From an uncultured Pseudorhodobacter sp. (lineage in GTDB: Bacteria; Pseudomonadota; Alphaproteobacteria; Rhodobacterales; Rhodobacteraceae), in contig CAMFIX010000008.1 of the NCBI GenBank assembly GCA_945952425.1, forward strand, positions 1 through 23,446: a stretch of 23,446 nt of DNA. The letters run 5' to 3'. Under the pieces are notes generated by a model. The model did not search any database. It was given only the letters and a program-made list of their open reading frames with translations, and was not told where the DNA came from. Below, piece by piece: positions 6,813-14,333 of this stretch; the stretch's first letter is position 1; each line of letters opens with the position of its first letter. The translations under genes and the position numbers were made by a program.

Positions 6813-7832
6813 ATGACGCGACCGAGGATCAAGGATCTGGCCCAGGCGGCAGGCGTTTCGGTCGCCACGGTCAACCGCGTGCTGGCCGGGGCCGAGAACG
6901 TGCGCCAGGCGACCCGCGTCCAGGTGCAGGAGGCCGCGGCGCAGATCGGCTTTTACGGGCTGGGCGCGATCCAGTCGCGGGTGGCGGCCAGCCGGCCCCG
7001 GCTGCGGCTGGGGGTCTTGCTCTTGCAGCCCTACCGCAGCTTTTACCAGCTGCTCGCCGCCCATCTGCGCGAGGCCGCCCCGCTGCGCCCCGAGGCCGAG
7101 ATCGAACTGCGGATCGAATTCCTGGAAGACCTCTCGCCCGAACACACCGCCGCCCGCGCCCGCGCCCTGGGCGAGACCTGCCAGGCCCTCGCGCTGGTCA
7201 CCCCCGTGCATCCCGAGATCTCCCGCGCGGTCGAAGATATCCGCGCCCGCGGCGTGCCGGTCTTTGCCTATGTCAGCCCGCTGGGCAGTCCGGGCGAGCT
7301 GCCCTACATCGGCCTCGACAACTGGAAGGTCGGCCGCGCCTGCGCCTGGGGGATCGACCACCTGTGCCGTCCGGGCGGCAGGGTCGCCATGCTGATGGGC
7401 AACCCGCGCTTCCGCTGCCAGGAGATGAACGAGGCCGGATTCCGCAGCTATTTCCGCGAGAACGGCGCGCGCTTCGTCCTGATGGAACCGCAGCTGACCT
7501 TCGAATCCTCCGCCGTCGCCGAAGAGATCGTGGCGGACCTGCTGCGCGACCCCGATCTGACCGGGATATATGTCGCGGGTGGCGGCATCGCCGGGGCGAT
7601 CCGCGCCTTGCGCGACCATCCGCGGCGCGGCGAGGTCCGGCTGATCGGCTACCAGCTGATGGACACGACGCGCGCAGGGCTTCTGGATGGCACGCTGACC
7701 CTGCTGATCGGCAGCCCCCTGCGCCAGATGACCGCCGCGCTGCTGGAGGCGATGACCCGCGCCGCGCAGGGCGAGACGACCAACCTGGGCGCCGTCCTGC
7801 CCTTCGACCTGATGACCCGCGAGACCTTGTGA
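6813..7832 (+). CDS. LacI-family transcriptional regulator
   Basis: This 339-residue protein begins with a canonical LacI-type helix-turn-helix and hinge, MTRPRIKDLAQAAGVSVATV followed by NRVLAG. A periplasmic-binding-protein-like effector domain follows from about residue 55, with recognisable segments such as LGVLLLQPYRSFYQ, LALVTPVHPE, VFAYVSPLG and GIYVAGGGIAGA. Such proteins are sugar-responsive repressors. I chose the ATG at 6813 rather than the one at 6795 for three reasons. The family N-terminus starts there, GAAAGG lies about 8 nt upstream, and the earlier ATG falls inside the operator-like repeats. It is followed after 7 nt by a sugar-kinase gene, which it most likely controls. The effector is unknown, though ribose or a related sugar or nucleoside is plausible from the kinase. 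Confidence 0.92.
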   Translation: MTRPRIKDLAQAAGVSVATVNRVLAGAENVRQATRVQVQEAAAQIGFYGLGAIQSRVAASRPRLRLGVLLLQPYRSFYQLLAAHLREAAPLRPEAEIELRIEFLEDLSPEHTAARARALGETCQALALVTPVHPEISRAVEDIRARGVPVFAYVSPLGSPGELPYIGLDNWKVGRACAWGIDHLCRPGGRVAMLMGNPRFRCQEMNEAGFRSYFRENGARFVLMEPQLTFESSAVAEEIVADLLRDPDLTGIYVAGGGIAGAIRALRDHPRRGEVRLIGYQLMDTTRAGLLDGTLTLLIGSPLRQMTAALLEAMTRAAQGETTNLGAVLPFDLMTRETL

Positions 7833-7839
7833 GGAACTG

Positions 7840-8691
7840 ATGACCGTCCTGATCGCCGGAAGCCTGCATTATGACATCATGGTCGAGGCCAGCCATCTGC
7901 CCCGCCGCGACGAGACGGCGGTGGGCACGCGCTGGTATCCGAAATTCGGCGGCAAGGGGGGCAACCAGGCGGTGGCGGTGGCCCGCGCCGGGGTGGGAGC
8001 GCGGATGCTGGGCGCGGTCGGCGATGACGACTTCGGACGGTTTCTGCGCGCCGGGCTGCAGGCGGCGGGGGTCGAGGACCGCTTCGTCGCCACGGTCGCG
8101 GGCGGCTCGGGCATGTCGGTCGCGATCATGGATGCGGCGGGGGATTATGCGGCCACCATCGTCTCGGGCGCGAACCTGCATGTTGCTGGCGCCGACGATC
8201 CGGCCTTGTGGGAGGGGGTCGGCCTGCTGATCCTGCAGAACGAGATGCCGGAGGCGGCCAACCTCTCGGCCGCCCGTCAGGCGCGGGCGCGGGGGGTGCC
8301 GGTCCTCTTGAACGCCGCCCCGGCGCGGGCGCTGTCAGAGGCTTTTGCGGCGCTGGTCGATGTGCTGGTGGTCAATGCGGTCGAGGCCGAGATGATGGGC
8401 GGCGGGACCGTGCGCGACCTGGGCTCTGCCCTGGCCGCCGCCCGGACGCTTGGGCGGCGCTTCCCCCGGGTGATCGTGACGGCCGGCGGCCATGGGCTTG
8501 CCGCAAGCGCGGGCCCGACCGATGACGCGGCCTTTGCCCTGCCGGCCGAGAAGGTCGCCGTCGTCTCGACCCATGGCGCGGGCGATGCCTTCATCGGCGC
8601 GCTGGCGGCGGCGCTGGTGCAGGGGGCGGGGCTGGAAAAGGCCTGCGCCGCGGCCTCGAAAGCCGCGGCGAAACATGTCAGCGGCGGCTGA
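7840..8691 (+). CDS. PfkB-family carbohydrate kinase, ribokinase-like
   Basis: This 283-residue protein has the ribokinase/PfkB signatures: GGKGGNQ at 37-43 (sugar-binding loop), NAAPA at 158-162, VNAVEAE at 178-184 and the ATP/anion-hole motif THGAGDAF at 244-251, with the likely catalytic base Asp249. It would phosphorylate a sugar or nucleoside with ATP in the cytoplasm. The GGKGGNQA and NAAPA motifs are closest to ribokinases, but no ribose transporter gene is adjacent, so I do not assign rbsK. The ATG at 7840 follows GAGGAACTG, and the gene lies 7 nt after the LacI-type gene, so the two form an operon. It ends 12 nt from the convergent stop of the MttB-family gene. No terminator is visible in that gap. 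Confidence 0.9.
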   Translation: MTVLIAGSLHYDIMVEASHLPRRDETAVGTRWYPKFGGKGGNQAVAVARAGVGARMLGAVGDDDFGRFLRAGLQAAGVEDRFVATVAGGSGMSVAIMDAAGDYAATIVSGANLHVAGADDPALWEGVGLLILQNEMPEAANLSAARQARARGVPVLLNAAPARALSEAFAALVDVLVVNAVEAEMMGGGTVRDLGSALAAARTLGRRFPRVIVTAGGHGLAASAGPTDDAAFALPAEKVAVVSTHGAGDAFIGALAAALVQGAGLEKACAAASKAAAKHVSGG

Positions 8692-8703
8692 CCTCGGCGG
8701 CGG

Positions 8704-10263
8704 TCAGTACCACATATCCTGCACCGCGGCCTTCTTGCGGGCCATGAAGTCCTGCAGGGCCTCGTCGATGCCCTCGTCCAGGGCCGGGGCTTCGAACTCG
8801 GCCAGCGTCTTCTTCCAGCGCAGGTTGGCGCGATAGGCGCTGTCATGGCCGCCCTGCTCGTCCCAGGTCTCCCACGGGCGGTTGTCGTCCAAGGCGCTGT
8901 CCCAATAGGCGGTCTCGTAATGCCGCAGCGTGTGCTGGGTCGAGAACAGGTGCTGGCCCGGCCCAAGCTCTGCCAGGGCCTCGAAGGCCAAGGCGTCGTC
9001 GTCCACCGCCATCCCGTCCAGATAGGCATGCAAGGCGCCGCACATGTCGGTGTCCATCACGTGCTTTTCGTAGGACATCGACAAGAGCCCATCCAGGAAG
9101 CCCGCCGAATGCAGCACGTAATTCGCCCCGCCCTGCACCGCCGACATCATCGACATCATCGACTGCTGCATCGCCTGCCCGTCCGGCAGCTTGGAGGTCG
9201 AGAAATTCCCCGCGCAGCGCAAAGGCATGTTCAGCCGCCGCGCTAGCTGCCCCATGGCGAGCGAGCCGATGGCCGGCTCCGGCGTGCCGAAAGTGGGCGA
9301 GCCCGAGCGCAGCGACATCGAGGAAAAGAAGCTCGCCAGGATCGTCGGGGCGCCGGGCCGGGTCAGCTGGGCGATGGCGCAGCTGGCCATCGACTCGGCC
9401 AACCCCTGCGCCACCATCCCCGCCGTGGTCAAGGGCGCCACCGCGCCGCCCAGCAGGAAGGGCAGGTGAATGCTCCCCTGGTTCGCCCCGGCATAGGCCC
9501 GGATGCCCGCCGCCGTCACTCCGTCGATGACCAGGGGAGAGGTCGTGTTGAAATTCCCCATCACCACGCAATTCTGATCGACGAAGGCCTCGCCGAACAG
9601 GATGCGCGCCATCTCGACCGAATCCGCCGCCCGGTCGGCGGCCGTGATCGAGCCCAGGAAGGCCCGGTCGGAATAGCGGATATGGGAGTAAACCATGTCC
9701 AGGTGGCGCTTGTTCACCGGCACGTCGGTCGGCTCGCACACCGTGCCGCCGGAGTGGTGCAGCCAGGGCGAGGCCTGGGACAGCTTCACGAAATTGCGGA
9801 AGTCTTCGATCGTGCCGTAACGCCGCCCGCGGTCGAGGTCCATCACGAAGGGCGAACCGTAAGAGGGCGCGAAGACCACGTTCTTGCCGCCGATCTGCAC
9901 GTTGTTGGCGGGGTTGCGGGCGTGCTGGGTGAACTCGGCCGGGGCCGACCGCAGGATCTCGCGCAGCATGCCGGGCGGGAATTTCACGCGCCAGACGTGA
10001 TCGCGGGTCACCGTCACCTCGGCCCCCGCCGCCTTGTAAAGCTGCATCGTGGGCTCGTCGTCGCGCAGCTCGATCCCGATCTCGGCCAGGATGCGGTCGG
10101 CGGTCTGCTCGATCCGCGTCAGGCTTTCGTCCGACAGGATGTCATAGGTCGGAATGCCGCGCACGATATAGGGCCGGTGCACCGCCTGCTCGCCCGAGCG
10201 CGCCTCGCGCCGCTGGTTCCGCCCGCCGCGCGCGCGCTTCGGTTCCGTGATGATGTCGGCCAT
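8704..10263 (-). CDS. Trimethylamine methyltransferase (MttB) family protein, non-pyrrolysine
   Basis: This 519-residue protein has the MttB-family architecture: an N-terminal arginine-rich stretch, the segment PTYDILSDESLTRIEQTADR, then a TIM-barrel with VVFAPSYGSPFVMDLDRG, PLVIDGVTAAGIRAYAGANQ and GAVAPLTTAGMVAQGLAES. True trimethylamine methyltransferases read a UAG as pyrrolysine. This frame has no internal stop, so it belongs to the large non-pyrrolysine group, characterised members of which demethylate glycine betaine, proline betaine or carnitine and pass the methyl to a corrinoid protein. No corrinoid protein or reactivase is in the window, so the substrate is open. The start at 10263 has a G-rich site (GGGGGGCGGGCC) just upstream. 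The gene is divergent from a LysR-type regulator, its likely controller. Confidence 0.88.
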   Translation of the reverse strand: MADIITEPKRARGGRNQRREARSGEQAVHRPYIVRGIPTYDILSDESLTRIEQTADRILAEIGIELRDDEPTMQLYKAAGAEVTVTRDHVWRVKFPPGMLREILRSAPAEFTQHARNPANNVQIGGKNVVFAPSYGSPFVMDLDRGRRYGTIEDFRNFVKLSQASPWLHHSGGTVCEPTDVPVNKRHLDMVYSHIRYSDRAFLGSITAADRAADSVEMARILFGEAFVDQNCVVMGNFNTTSPLVIDGVTAAGIRAYAGANQGSIHLPFLLGGAVAPLTTAGMVAQGLAESMASCAIAQLTRPGAPTILASFFSSMSLRSGSPTFGTPEPAIGSLAMGQLARRLNMPLRCAGNFSTSKLPDGQAMQQSMMSMMSAVQGGANYVLHSAGFLDGLLSMSYEKHVMDTDMCGALHAYLDGMAVDDDALAFEALAELGPGQHLFSTQHTLRHYETAYWDSALDDNRPWETWDEQGGHDSAYRANLRWKKTLAEFEAPALDEGIDEALQDFMARKKAAVQDMWY

Positions 10264-10353
10264 GGCCCGCCCCCCATAAGTTGCAAACAGGATAAACCGC
10301 GGGCCCCGCGTCGTAACGCTGGAAAATTCTCATGGAGTTGATAAGCTGGTTTT

Positions 10354-11256
10354 ATGGAATCCCTCCGCGACCTCCTGCCCTCTCTGGGCAGCCTGCCCGT
10401 GTTCGAGGCCGCCGGTCGGCTGGAATCCTGCTCGGCGGGCGCGCGCGGGCGGAGGCTGCGCCGGGCCGCGGTCTCTTATGCCGTGGCGCGGCTGGAGGCG
10501 CAGATCGGCCAGCCGCTGTTCCTGCGCGAATACCGCCGGGTGCGCCTGACCGAGGCGGGGGCGCGGTTCCATGCCGATGTGACCATCGGGCTGAACCACA
10601 TCCAGCGTTCGGCCCAGGGGTTGCGGACGGGCAGCCATGTGACGCTGTCGTGCTCCACCGCCTTTGCCGCGCATTGGATGGTGCCGCGGATGGAGGCCTT
10701 TCGCGCCGCCCTGCCCCGGATCGACCTGCGCATCCAGACCGCCGATCGCGACCTGGACCTGCGGGGCGAGGGCATTCCGCTCGGCATCCGCGGCGGACTG
10801 CCCGGCGATTGGCCGGGCTATCACACGGCCGCCCTGGCGCCCGAGGTGATCTATCCGGTCTGCGGGGCGAGCTATCTGGCCCGCCACCCCCGGCCGGACT
10901 CGGCGGCGGCCCTGCTGACCCATCCGCTGATCCACCTGGAAGAGCCCTTCCGCGCCGCCCGCACCTGGGCCGACTGGGCCGCCGCCGTGGGCCAGCCGCG
11001 CCAGGCGGTCGCCAAGGGCTTGTCGATCAACGATTACGTGCTGGTCATCCAGGCGGTGATCGAGGGGCAGGGGGTGGCCTTGGGCTGGCATCACCTGATC
11101 GGCCCGCTGGTCGCCAAGGGCGTGCTGGTGCGGCTCAGCGATCAAAGCCTGGCGACCGGGCAAAGCTTTCACGTCATCTGGCCGCGCGAGGTCGCGATGA
11201 GCCGCCCGGCGCAAGAGGTGCGCGACTGGCTGATGGCGCAGGCCGAGGGCCCGTGA
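10354..11256 (+). CDS. LysR-family transcriptional regulator, GcvA-like
   Basis: This 300-residue protein has the LysR layout. The N-terminal winged helix-turn-helix runs LPSLGSLPVFEAAGRLESCS to AAVSYAVARLEAQIGQPLF, followed by the wing (REYRRVRLTEAGARFH) and a substrate-binding domain with the GcvA-type features RTGSHVTLSCSTAFAAHWMV, LGIRGGLPGDWPG and GQGVALGWHHLIG. The segment that normally reads like AARELGLTQAAVS is here GARGRRLRRAAVS: same length but arginine-rich. It may therefore bind DNA unusually, be damaged, or contain a sequencing error. The gene lies 90 bp from the divergent MttB-family gene, the classic arrangement for a LysR regulator and its target. The ribosome-binding site before the ATG at 10354 is poor; the nearest GGAG is about 16 nt away. 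Confidence 0.87.
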   Translation: MESLRDLLPSLGSLPVFEAAGRLESCSAGARGRRLRRAAVSYAVARLEAQIGQPLFLREYRRVRLTEAGARFHADVTIGLNHIQRSAQGLRTGSHVTLSCSTAFAAHWMVPRMEAFRAALPRIDLRIQTADRDLDLRGEGIPLGIRGGLPGDWPGYHTAALAPEVIYPVCGASYLARHPRPDSAAALLTHPLIHLEEPFRAARTWADWAAAVGQPRQAVAKGLSINDYVLVIQAVIEGQGVALGWHHLIGPLVAKGVLVRLSDQSLATGQSFHVIWPREVAMSRPAQEVRDWLMAQAEGP

Positions 11257-11319
11257 TCGCGCAATGGTGATCGACACCGCCGCTGCCCCCGGTCTATGCA
11301 GGGGCAAGGAGGGTCTTCC

Positions 11320-11796
11320 ATGCGCTTCGTCCTTGCCCTGCTGCTGCTGGCGCCCGGTGCCGCCATGGCCGACACCGCCGCGACCGATGCCGCTGCCCCC
11401 GAAACCGTCGCAGGCATCCTCGCCCAGGCGAAAAGCGACTGCGCCGCCATCGACAAGGGCGTCTTTTCCACCGATGCCGATGCGGTGACCGCGCTGGACC
11501 TGACCGGCGACGGCAAGCCCGACCAGCTGGTCGATGCGGCCAAGTTCCATTGCTCGACGGCGGAAAGCTATTGGAGCGGGACCGGCGGGGCGCAGTTCTG
11601 GATCGTGGCCGATGGGCAAAGCTGGCCGATGGAGGCCCAAGCCTGGCAGGTGATCGACTGGAACGGGTCCAAGATCCTGATGCTGTGGGAAAACGGCGGC
11701 GCCTGCGGCGGCGACGGGGCGCAGAAATGCGTGGAGGCCCTGGTCTGGGACGATTACGCCAAGGATTTCAACTCGGTGCGCAACGGCGGGGATTGA
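11320..11796 (+). CDS. Secreted protein of unknown function, first of two tandem paralogs
   Basis: This 158-residue protein has a signal peptide (MRFVLALLLLAPGAAMA, cleavage near residue 17). The mature part shows ILAQAKSDCAAID and an acidic loop LDLTGDGKPD at 59-68, which resembles the calcium-binding loops of EF-hand/FG-GAP-type sequences. It has four cysteines (41, 78, 129, 137), which could form two disulfides in the periplasm. The start at 11320 is set by AGGAGG about 7 nt upstream; a longer in-frame start 8 codons earlier lacks the signal-peptide arrangement. The next gene is a diverged copy that shares the ILA-(Q/R)A-DCAA segment, the DLTGDGKP loop and the cysteine after it. No function can be assigned. 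Confidence 0.85.
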   Translation: MRFVLALLLLAPGAAMADTAATDAAAPETVAGILAQAKSDCAAIDKGVFSTDADAVTALDLTGDGKPDQLVDAAKFHCSTAESYWSGTGGAQFWIVADGQSWPMEAQAWQVIDWNGSKILMLWENGGACGGDGAQKCVEALVWDDYAKDFNSVRNGGD

Positions 11797-11810
11797 GCGC
11801 GCGGAACCCA

Positions 11811-11828
11811 GAGGGGGCCAGCCCCCTC
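11811..11828 (+). terminator. Hairpin after the first secreted-protein gene
   Basis: GAGGGGG and CCCCCTC form a 7-8 bp GC stem with a tiny loop, starting 14 nt after the stop codon. There is no T-run; the dispersed repeat follows directly. It may stop or protect the transcript, but the missing T-run makes simple intrinsic termination uncertain. Confidence 0.45.
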
Positions 11829-11829
11829 A

Positions 11830-11861
11830 CCCCCGGGATATTTGGGCAAGTATGAAAGGGG
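11830..11861 (+). repeat. Dispersed intergenic repeat, copy 1
   Basis: The core reads CCCCGGGATATTT then GGGCAAGTATGAAAGGGG. It recurs at 12314-12345 (inverted, one extra base) and twice at 19030-19090. Each copy follows a stop codon in the same polarity, and copies 1 to 3 are preceded by a GC-rich hairpin. Here its terminal AAAGGGG lies 5-6 nt before the ATG of the next gene and probably serves as its ribosome-binding site. The repeat's own TATGAAAGG also offers an in-frame upstream ATG at 11852. Confidence 0.85.
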
Positions 11862-11866
11862 CCTTG

Positions 11867-12304
11867 ATGCGCCGCGCTCTTTTTCTCGGCCTGCTCTTTC
11901 CCCTCGGCGCGCAGGCCGAGACGACGGCCGATATCCTCGCCCGGGCCGAGGCGGATTGCGCCGCACTGGAGGGCAAGTTCGAGGCCGGCCCCGGGGCGTT
12001 TACGCAGATCGACCTCACCGGCGACGGCAAGCCCGAGACGATCGTCGATGGGAGCGCTTTTCTCTGCGACACCCCGGGCTTTTTCCTCCATGGTCAGAAC
12101 GCAGGCTCGCTTTGGGTGGCGGGAGAGGACGTGCATCTCGCGCTTTACGTCCGGGGCTGGCAACTCGTTCAGACAGCCGCCGGGCCCGCGCTGCAAATTT
12201 GGGTCGGCGGCGGCGAGAGCTTTGAGGGGGTCGCGCCGCCCCATGCCGAGACCCTGGCCTGGAACCCAAAGACCAAATCCTTCGACACGGTTGCGGCCCC
12301 CTGA
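11867..12304 (+). CDS. Secreted protein of unknown function, second tandem paralog
   Basis: This 145-residue protein has a signal peptide (MRRALFLGLLFPLGAQA), then ILARAEADCAALEG and the acidic loop IDLTGDGKPE at 48-57, followed by a cysteine at 67. It is clearly related to the preceding gene in this N-terminal half, while the C-terminal halves have diverged. The extra cysteine pair of the first paralog is absent, leaving only Cys31 and Cys67. I chose the ATG at 11867 because the signal peptide starts there and AAAGGGG precedes it by about 5 nt. An in-frame ATG at 11852 lies inside the dispersed repeat. The gene probably arose by tandem duplication. No function can be assigned, though calcium binding is suggested by the acidic loop. 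Confidence 0.83.
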   Translation: MRRALFLGLLFPLGAQAETTADILARAEADCAALEGKFEAGPGAFTQIDLTGDGKPETIVDGSAFLCDTPGFFLHGQNAGSLWVAGEDVHLALYVRGWQLVQTAAGPALQIWVGGGESFEGVAPPHAETLAWNPKTKSFDTVAAP

Positions 12305-12313
12305 GAGCCCCTC

Positions 12314-12345
12314 CCCCTTTCATACTTGCCCAAATACTCCCGGGG
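12314..12345 (-). repeat. Dispersed intergenic repeat, copy 2 (inverted)
   Basis: On the minus strand this reads CCCCGGGAGTATTT then GGGCAAGTATGAAAGGGG, identical to copy 1 except for one inserted base. It lies between two convergent genes and follows gshA in the same order as the other copies: stop codon, hairpin, then repeat core. Confidence 0.85.
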
Positions 12346-12347
12346 GT

Positions 12348-12366
12348 CAGGGGGCGGCGCCCCCTG
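12348..12366 (-). terminator. Hairpin after gshA
   Basis: CAGGGGGC and GCCCCCTG form an 8-bp GC stem with a 3-base loop, 7 nt beyond the gshA stop codon. No T-run follows; the dispersed repeat core comes next, as at the other copies. Confidence 0.45.
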
Positions 12367-12373
12367 CGGCCTG

Positions 12374-13720
12374 TCAGAGGCTCGACGCTTCGTAGATCGG
12401 CGCCAGGCTTTGCCCCCAGGCGCCGTCATACAGCGCCAGCCATTTGTCGGCCTGGGTCTTTTCGGTCGCCAGCGACTGCATCAGCGGCGCCAGGTGGCGC
12501 TCCTCGCCCAAGCCCCGGGCGGCGAGGCCGGCATGGCTCAGCGCCACCGCCGCGCGGGCGAGGTCGATGAGCTTCACATCATCGACCTCGGCGCGCAGGC
12601 CCGAGACCGAGGCGGCGACGCGCAACCCCTCGCGGGTTTCGGCGTCGAAGCTCTTCACCAGATCCCAGGCGGCATCCAGCGCCGCATCGTCATACATCAG
12701 CCCGACCCAGAAGGCGGGCAGCGCCACGATATGCCCCGCATCGCCGCAATCGGCGCCGCGCATCTCGATGTATTTCTTCACCCGCGCCTCGGGGAAGACG
12801 GTCGTCAGGTGGTCGGCCCAATCCGACAGGGTGGGCTTTTCGCCGGGCAGCGCCGGAAGCTCGCCCTTCAGGAAGGCGCGGAAGCTCTGCCCCAGGGCGT
12901 TGATATACTGGCCGTTGCGATAGACGAAATACATCGGCACATCCAAGACCCAATCGACATAGGCCTGGAACCCCATGCCTTGCTGGAAGACGAAGGGCAG
13001 CATCCCCGTGCGGCTGTCGTCCAGCCCGCGCCAGATGCGGCTGCGCCAGGATTGGTGGCCGTTCTTCTTGCCCTCGAAGAAGGGGGACGAGGCGAACAGC
13101 GCCGTCGCCACCGGCTGCAGGGCAATCGCCACCCGCAGCTTTTTGACCATGTCGGCCTCGGAGGCATAGTCGAGGTTCACCTGCACCGTGCAGGTCCGGT
13201 ACATCATCTGCGTGCCATGGGTGCCGACGCGGCCCATGTAATCGGTCATCAGCCGGTAGCGGCCCTTGGGCATCACCGGCATCTGCGCATGGCTCCACTC
13301 CGGCGCCGCGCCGATCCCCATGAAGCCGATGCCGAGCGGCGCGGCCAGGGCGCGCACCTCGGCCAGGTGGCCCGCCAGCTCGTCCGCCGTCTGGTTCAGG
13401 TTCTCCACCGCCGCGCCCGACAGTTCGAACTGACCGCCCGGCTCCAGCGAAATCGTCGCCCCGTTCCGTGACAGACCGATGATGTTCTCGCCCTCGCGCA
13501 TCGGTGCCCAGCCGTAATCGGCCTGCAGCCCGGCAAAGAGGGCCGAGATCGAACGGTCGCCCGCATAGGGCAGCGGCGCATGCGTGTCTTTCAGGAAGCC
13601 GAATTTCTCGTGCTCGGTCCCGATCCGCCAGGCCGATTTCGGCTTGCACCCCGAGGCCAAAAGCTCCGCCAGCTGGTCGAAGGTTTCGATGGTCCCGCCA
13701 CCGGATTGAGGAATCGACAT
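12374..13720 (-). CDS. gshA: Glutamate-cysteine ligase
   Basis: This 448-residue protein belongs to the plant/alphaproteobacterial type of glutamate-cysteine ligase (EC 6.3.2.2). The enzyme joins glutamate and cysteine with ATP in the first, rate-limiting step of glutathione synthesis in the cytoplasm. Visible family motifs are GTEHEKFG at 34-41, EPGGQFELSG at 93-102, RTCTVQVNLDY at 175-185 and SSPFFEGKKNG at 211-221. The length matches the family (about 450 aa). The ATG at 13720 is preceded by GAAAGGG. The gene lies 85 bp downstream of the small membrane-protein gene that follows rsmE, an order I recall as common in Rhodobacterales. It ends with a hairpin and a copy of the dispersed repeat. 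Confidence 0.95.
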   Translation of the reverse strand: MSIPQSGGGTIETFDQLAELLASGCKPKSAWRIGTEHEKFGFLKDTHAPLPYAGDRSISALFAGLQADYGWAPMREGENIIGLSRNGATISLEPGGQFELSGAAVENLNQTADELAGHLAEVRALAAPLGIGFMGIGAAPEWSHAQMPVMPKGRYRLMTDYMGRVGTHGTQMMYRTCTVQVNLDYASEADMVKKLRVAIALQPVATALFASSPFFEGKKNGHQSWRSRIWRGLDDSRTGMLPFVFQQGMGFQAYVDWVLDVPMYFVYRNGQYINALGQSFRAFLKGELPALPGEKPTLSDWADHLTTVFPEARVKKYIEMRGADCGDAGHIVALPAFWVGLMYDDAALDAAWDLVKSFDAETREGLRVAASVSGLRAEVDDVKLIDLARAAVALSHAGLAARGLGEERHLAPLMQSLATEKTQADKWLALYDGAWGQSLAPIYEASSL

Positions 13721-13757
13721 CGGCCAGCCCTTTCAAGTCAGAGGCGCGAAGTGGTGG

Positions 13758-13775
13758 CTTGACGGAGGCGTCAAG
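13758..13775. promoter_or_regulatory. Short perfect dyad upstream of gshA
   Basis: CTTGACG and CGTCAAG form a perfect 7-bp inverted repeat with a 4-base centre, 38 bp upstream of the gshA start. The sequence TCAAG is directly repeated just beside it. On the minus strand the dyad contains TTGACG, which could be a -35 element. It could be an operator or part of the gshA promoter. A second hairpin (GACCTT/AAGGTC at about 13789-13808) overlaps the end of the upstream gene and may limit read-through. Confidence 0.35.
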
Positions 13776-13805
13776 TCAAGACCGCGAGACCTTCATCACG
13801 AAAGG

Positions 13806-14333
13806 TCATGAGGCTTTTGTGACAGCCGGCGGGCGGCGCCAGACGACGCGGGCTTCCGACAGGTTCTCGGCCGGCGGAGCCCCCAGCGCGGCGATCAGCG
13901 CGGCGCTGTCCATGCCGGCCAGGTTGACGAAAGCGTCAAACAGCCGCTCTGCCCCGGCGGCATCGACGGGGATCAGCATGGCCTGGCCGTCGGATTGCTT
14001 CAGCCGCCACATGCGCTTGCCGCGGATGGTCAGCAGGCGGATCTCGACCAGCTCGTTCAACGAGAGATAGCCGCCGAGATCGGGGGCGAGATAGCCGATC
14101 TGGCCCTCGTCCAGTTCCACGATACCCGGCGCACTGGTGCCTTGGGCAAAGCGGGCACGGCGCCAGGCGTTCAGCGCCAGCGTGGCGCCCAGGGCCGCGA
14201 TGACCAGCCCCAGCGGCACCAGGATCACCCCGCCCTGAGCGGCGACCCAAAGACCCAGGGCCGCGACGACCCCGGCGCCGATCACCTCGCGATAGGGCTT
14301 CAGCCGGGCCACCAAGGTCGGACGCAGGATCAT
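13806..14333 (-). CDS. Small membrane protein of unknown function between rsmE and gshA
   Basis: This 175-residue protein starts MILRPTLVARLKPYREVIGA. It has two hydrophobic helices at about 17-32 and 35-56, followed by a soluble cytoplasmic-type domain with strands such as GIVELDEGQIGYLAPDLGGY and ELVEIRLLTIRGKRMWRL. The start at 14333 overlaps the rsmE stop by 4 bp (ATGA), showing translational coupling. The open frame continues upstream, but that part reads rsmE DNA in a wrong frame. I recall an uncharacterised protein of this kind at this position in related Rhodobacterales genomes, but I know of no function. The C-terminal part looks like a PH-domain-like beta fold, a weak impression only. 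Confidence 0.85.
   Translation of the reverse strand: MILRPTLVARLKPYREVIGAGVVAALGLWVAAQGGVILVPLGLVIAALGATLALNAWRRARFAQGTSAPGIVELDEGQIGYLAPDLGGYLSLNELVEIRLLTIRGKRMWRLKQSDGQAMLIPVDAAGAERLFDAFVNLAGMDSAALIAALGAPPAENLSEARVVWRRPPAVTKAS

Noticed and set aside
6069..7619. A 516-codon minus-strand open frame
   Set aside because: It is antisense to the LacI-type gene and runs into the hydroxylase in a wrong frame. The composition is typical of a shadow.
8692..8703. A terminator between the convergent sugar kinase and MttB-family genes
   Set aside because: Only 12 nt separate the stops and no hairpin with a T-run is visible.
8704..10263. A pyrrolysine-type trimethylamine methyltransferase
   Set aside because: The full-length frame has no internal UAG, so pyrrolysine is not used.
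12326..13471. A 381-codon plus-strand open frame
   Set aside because: It is antisense to gshA, whose motifs are unambiguous.
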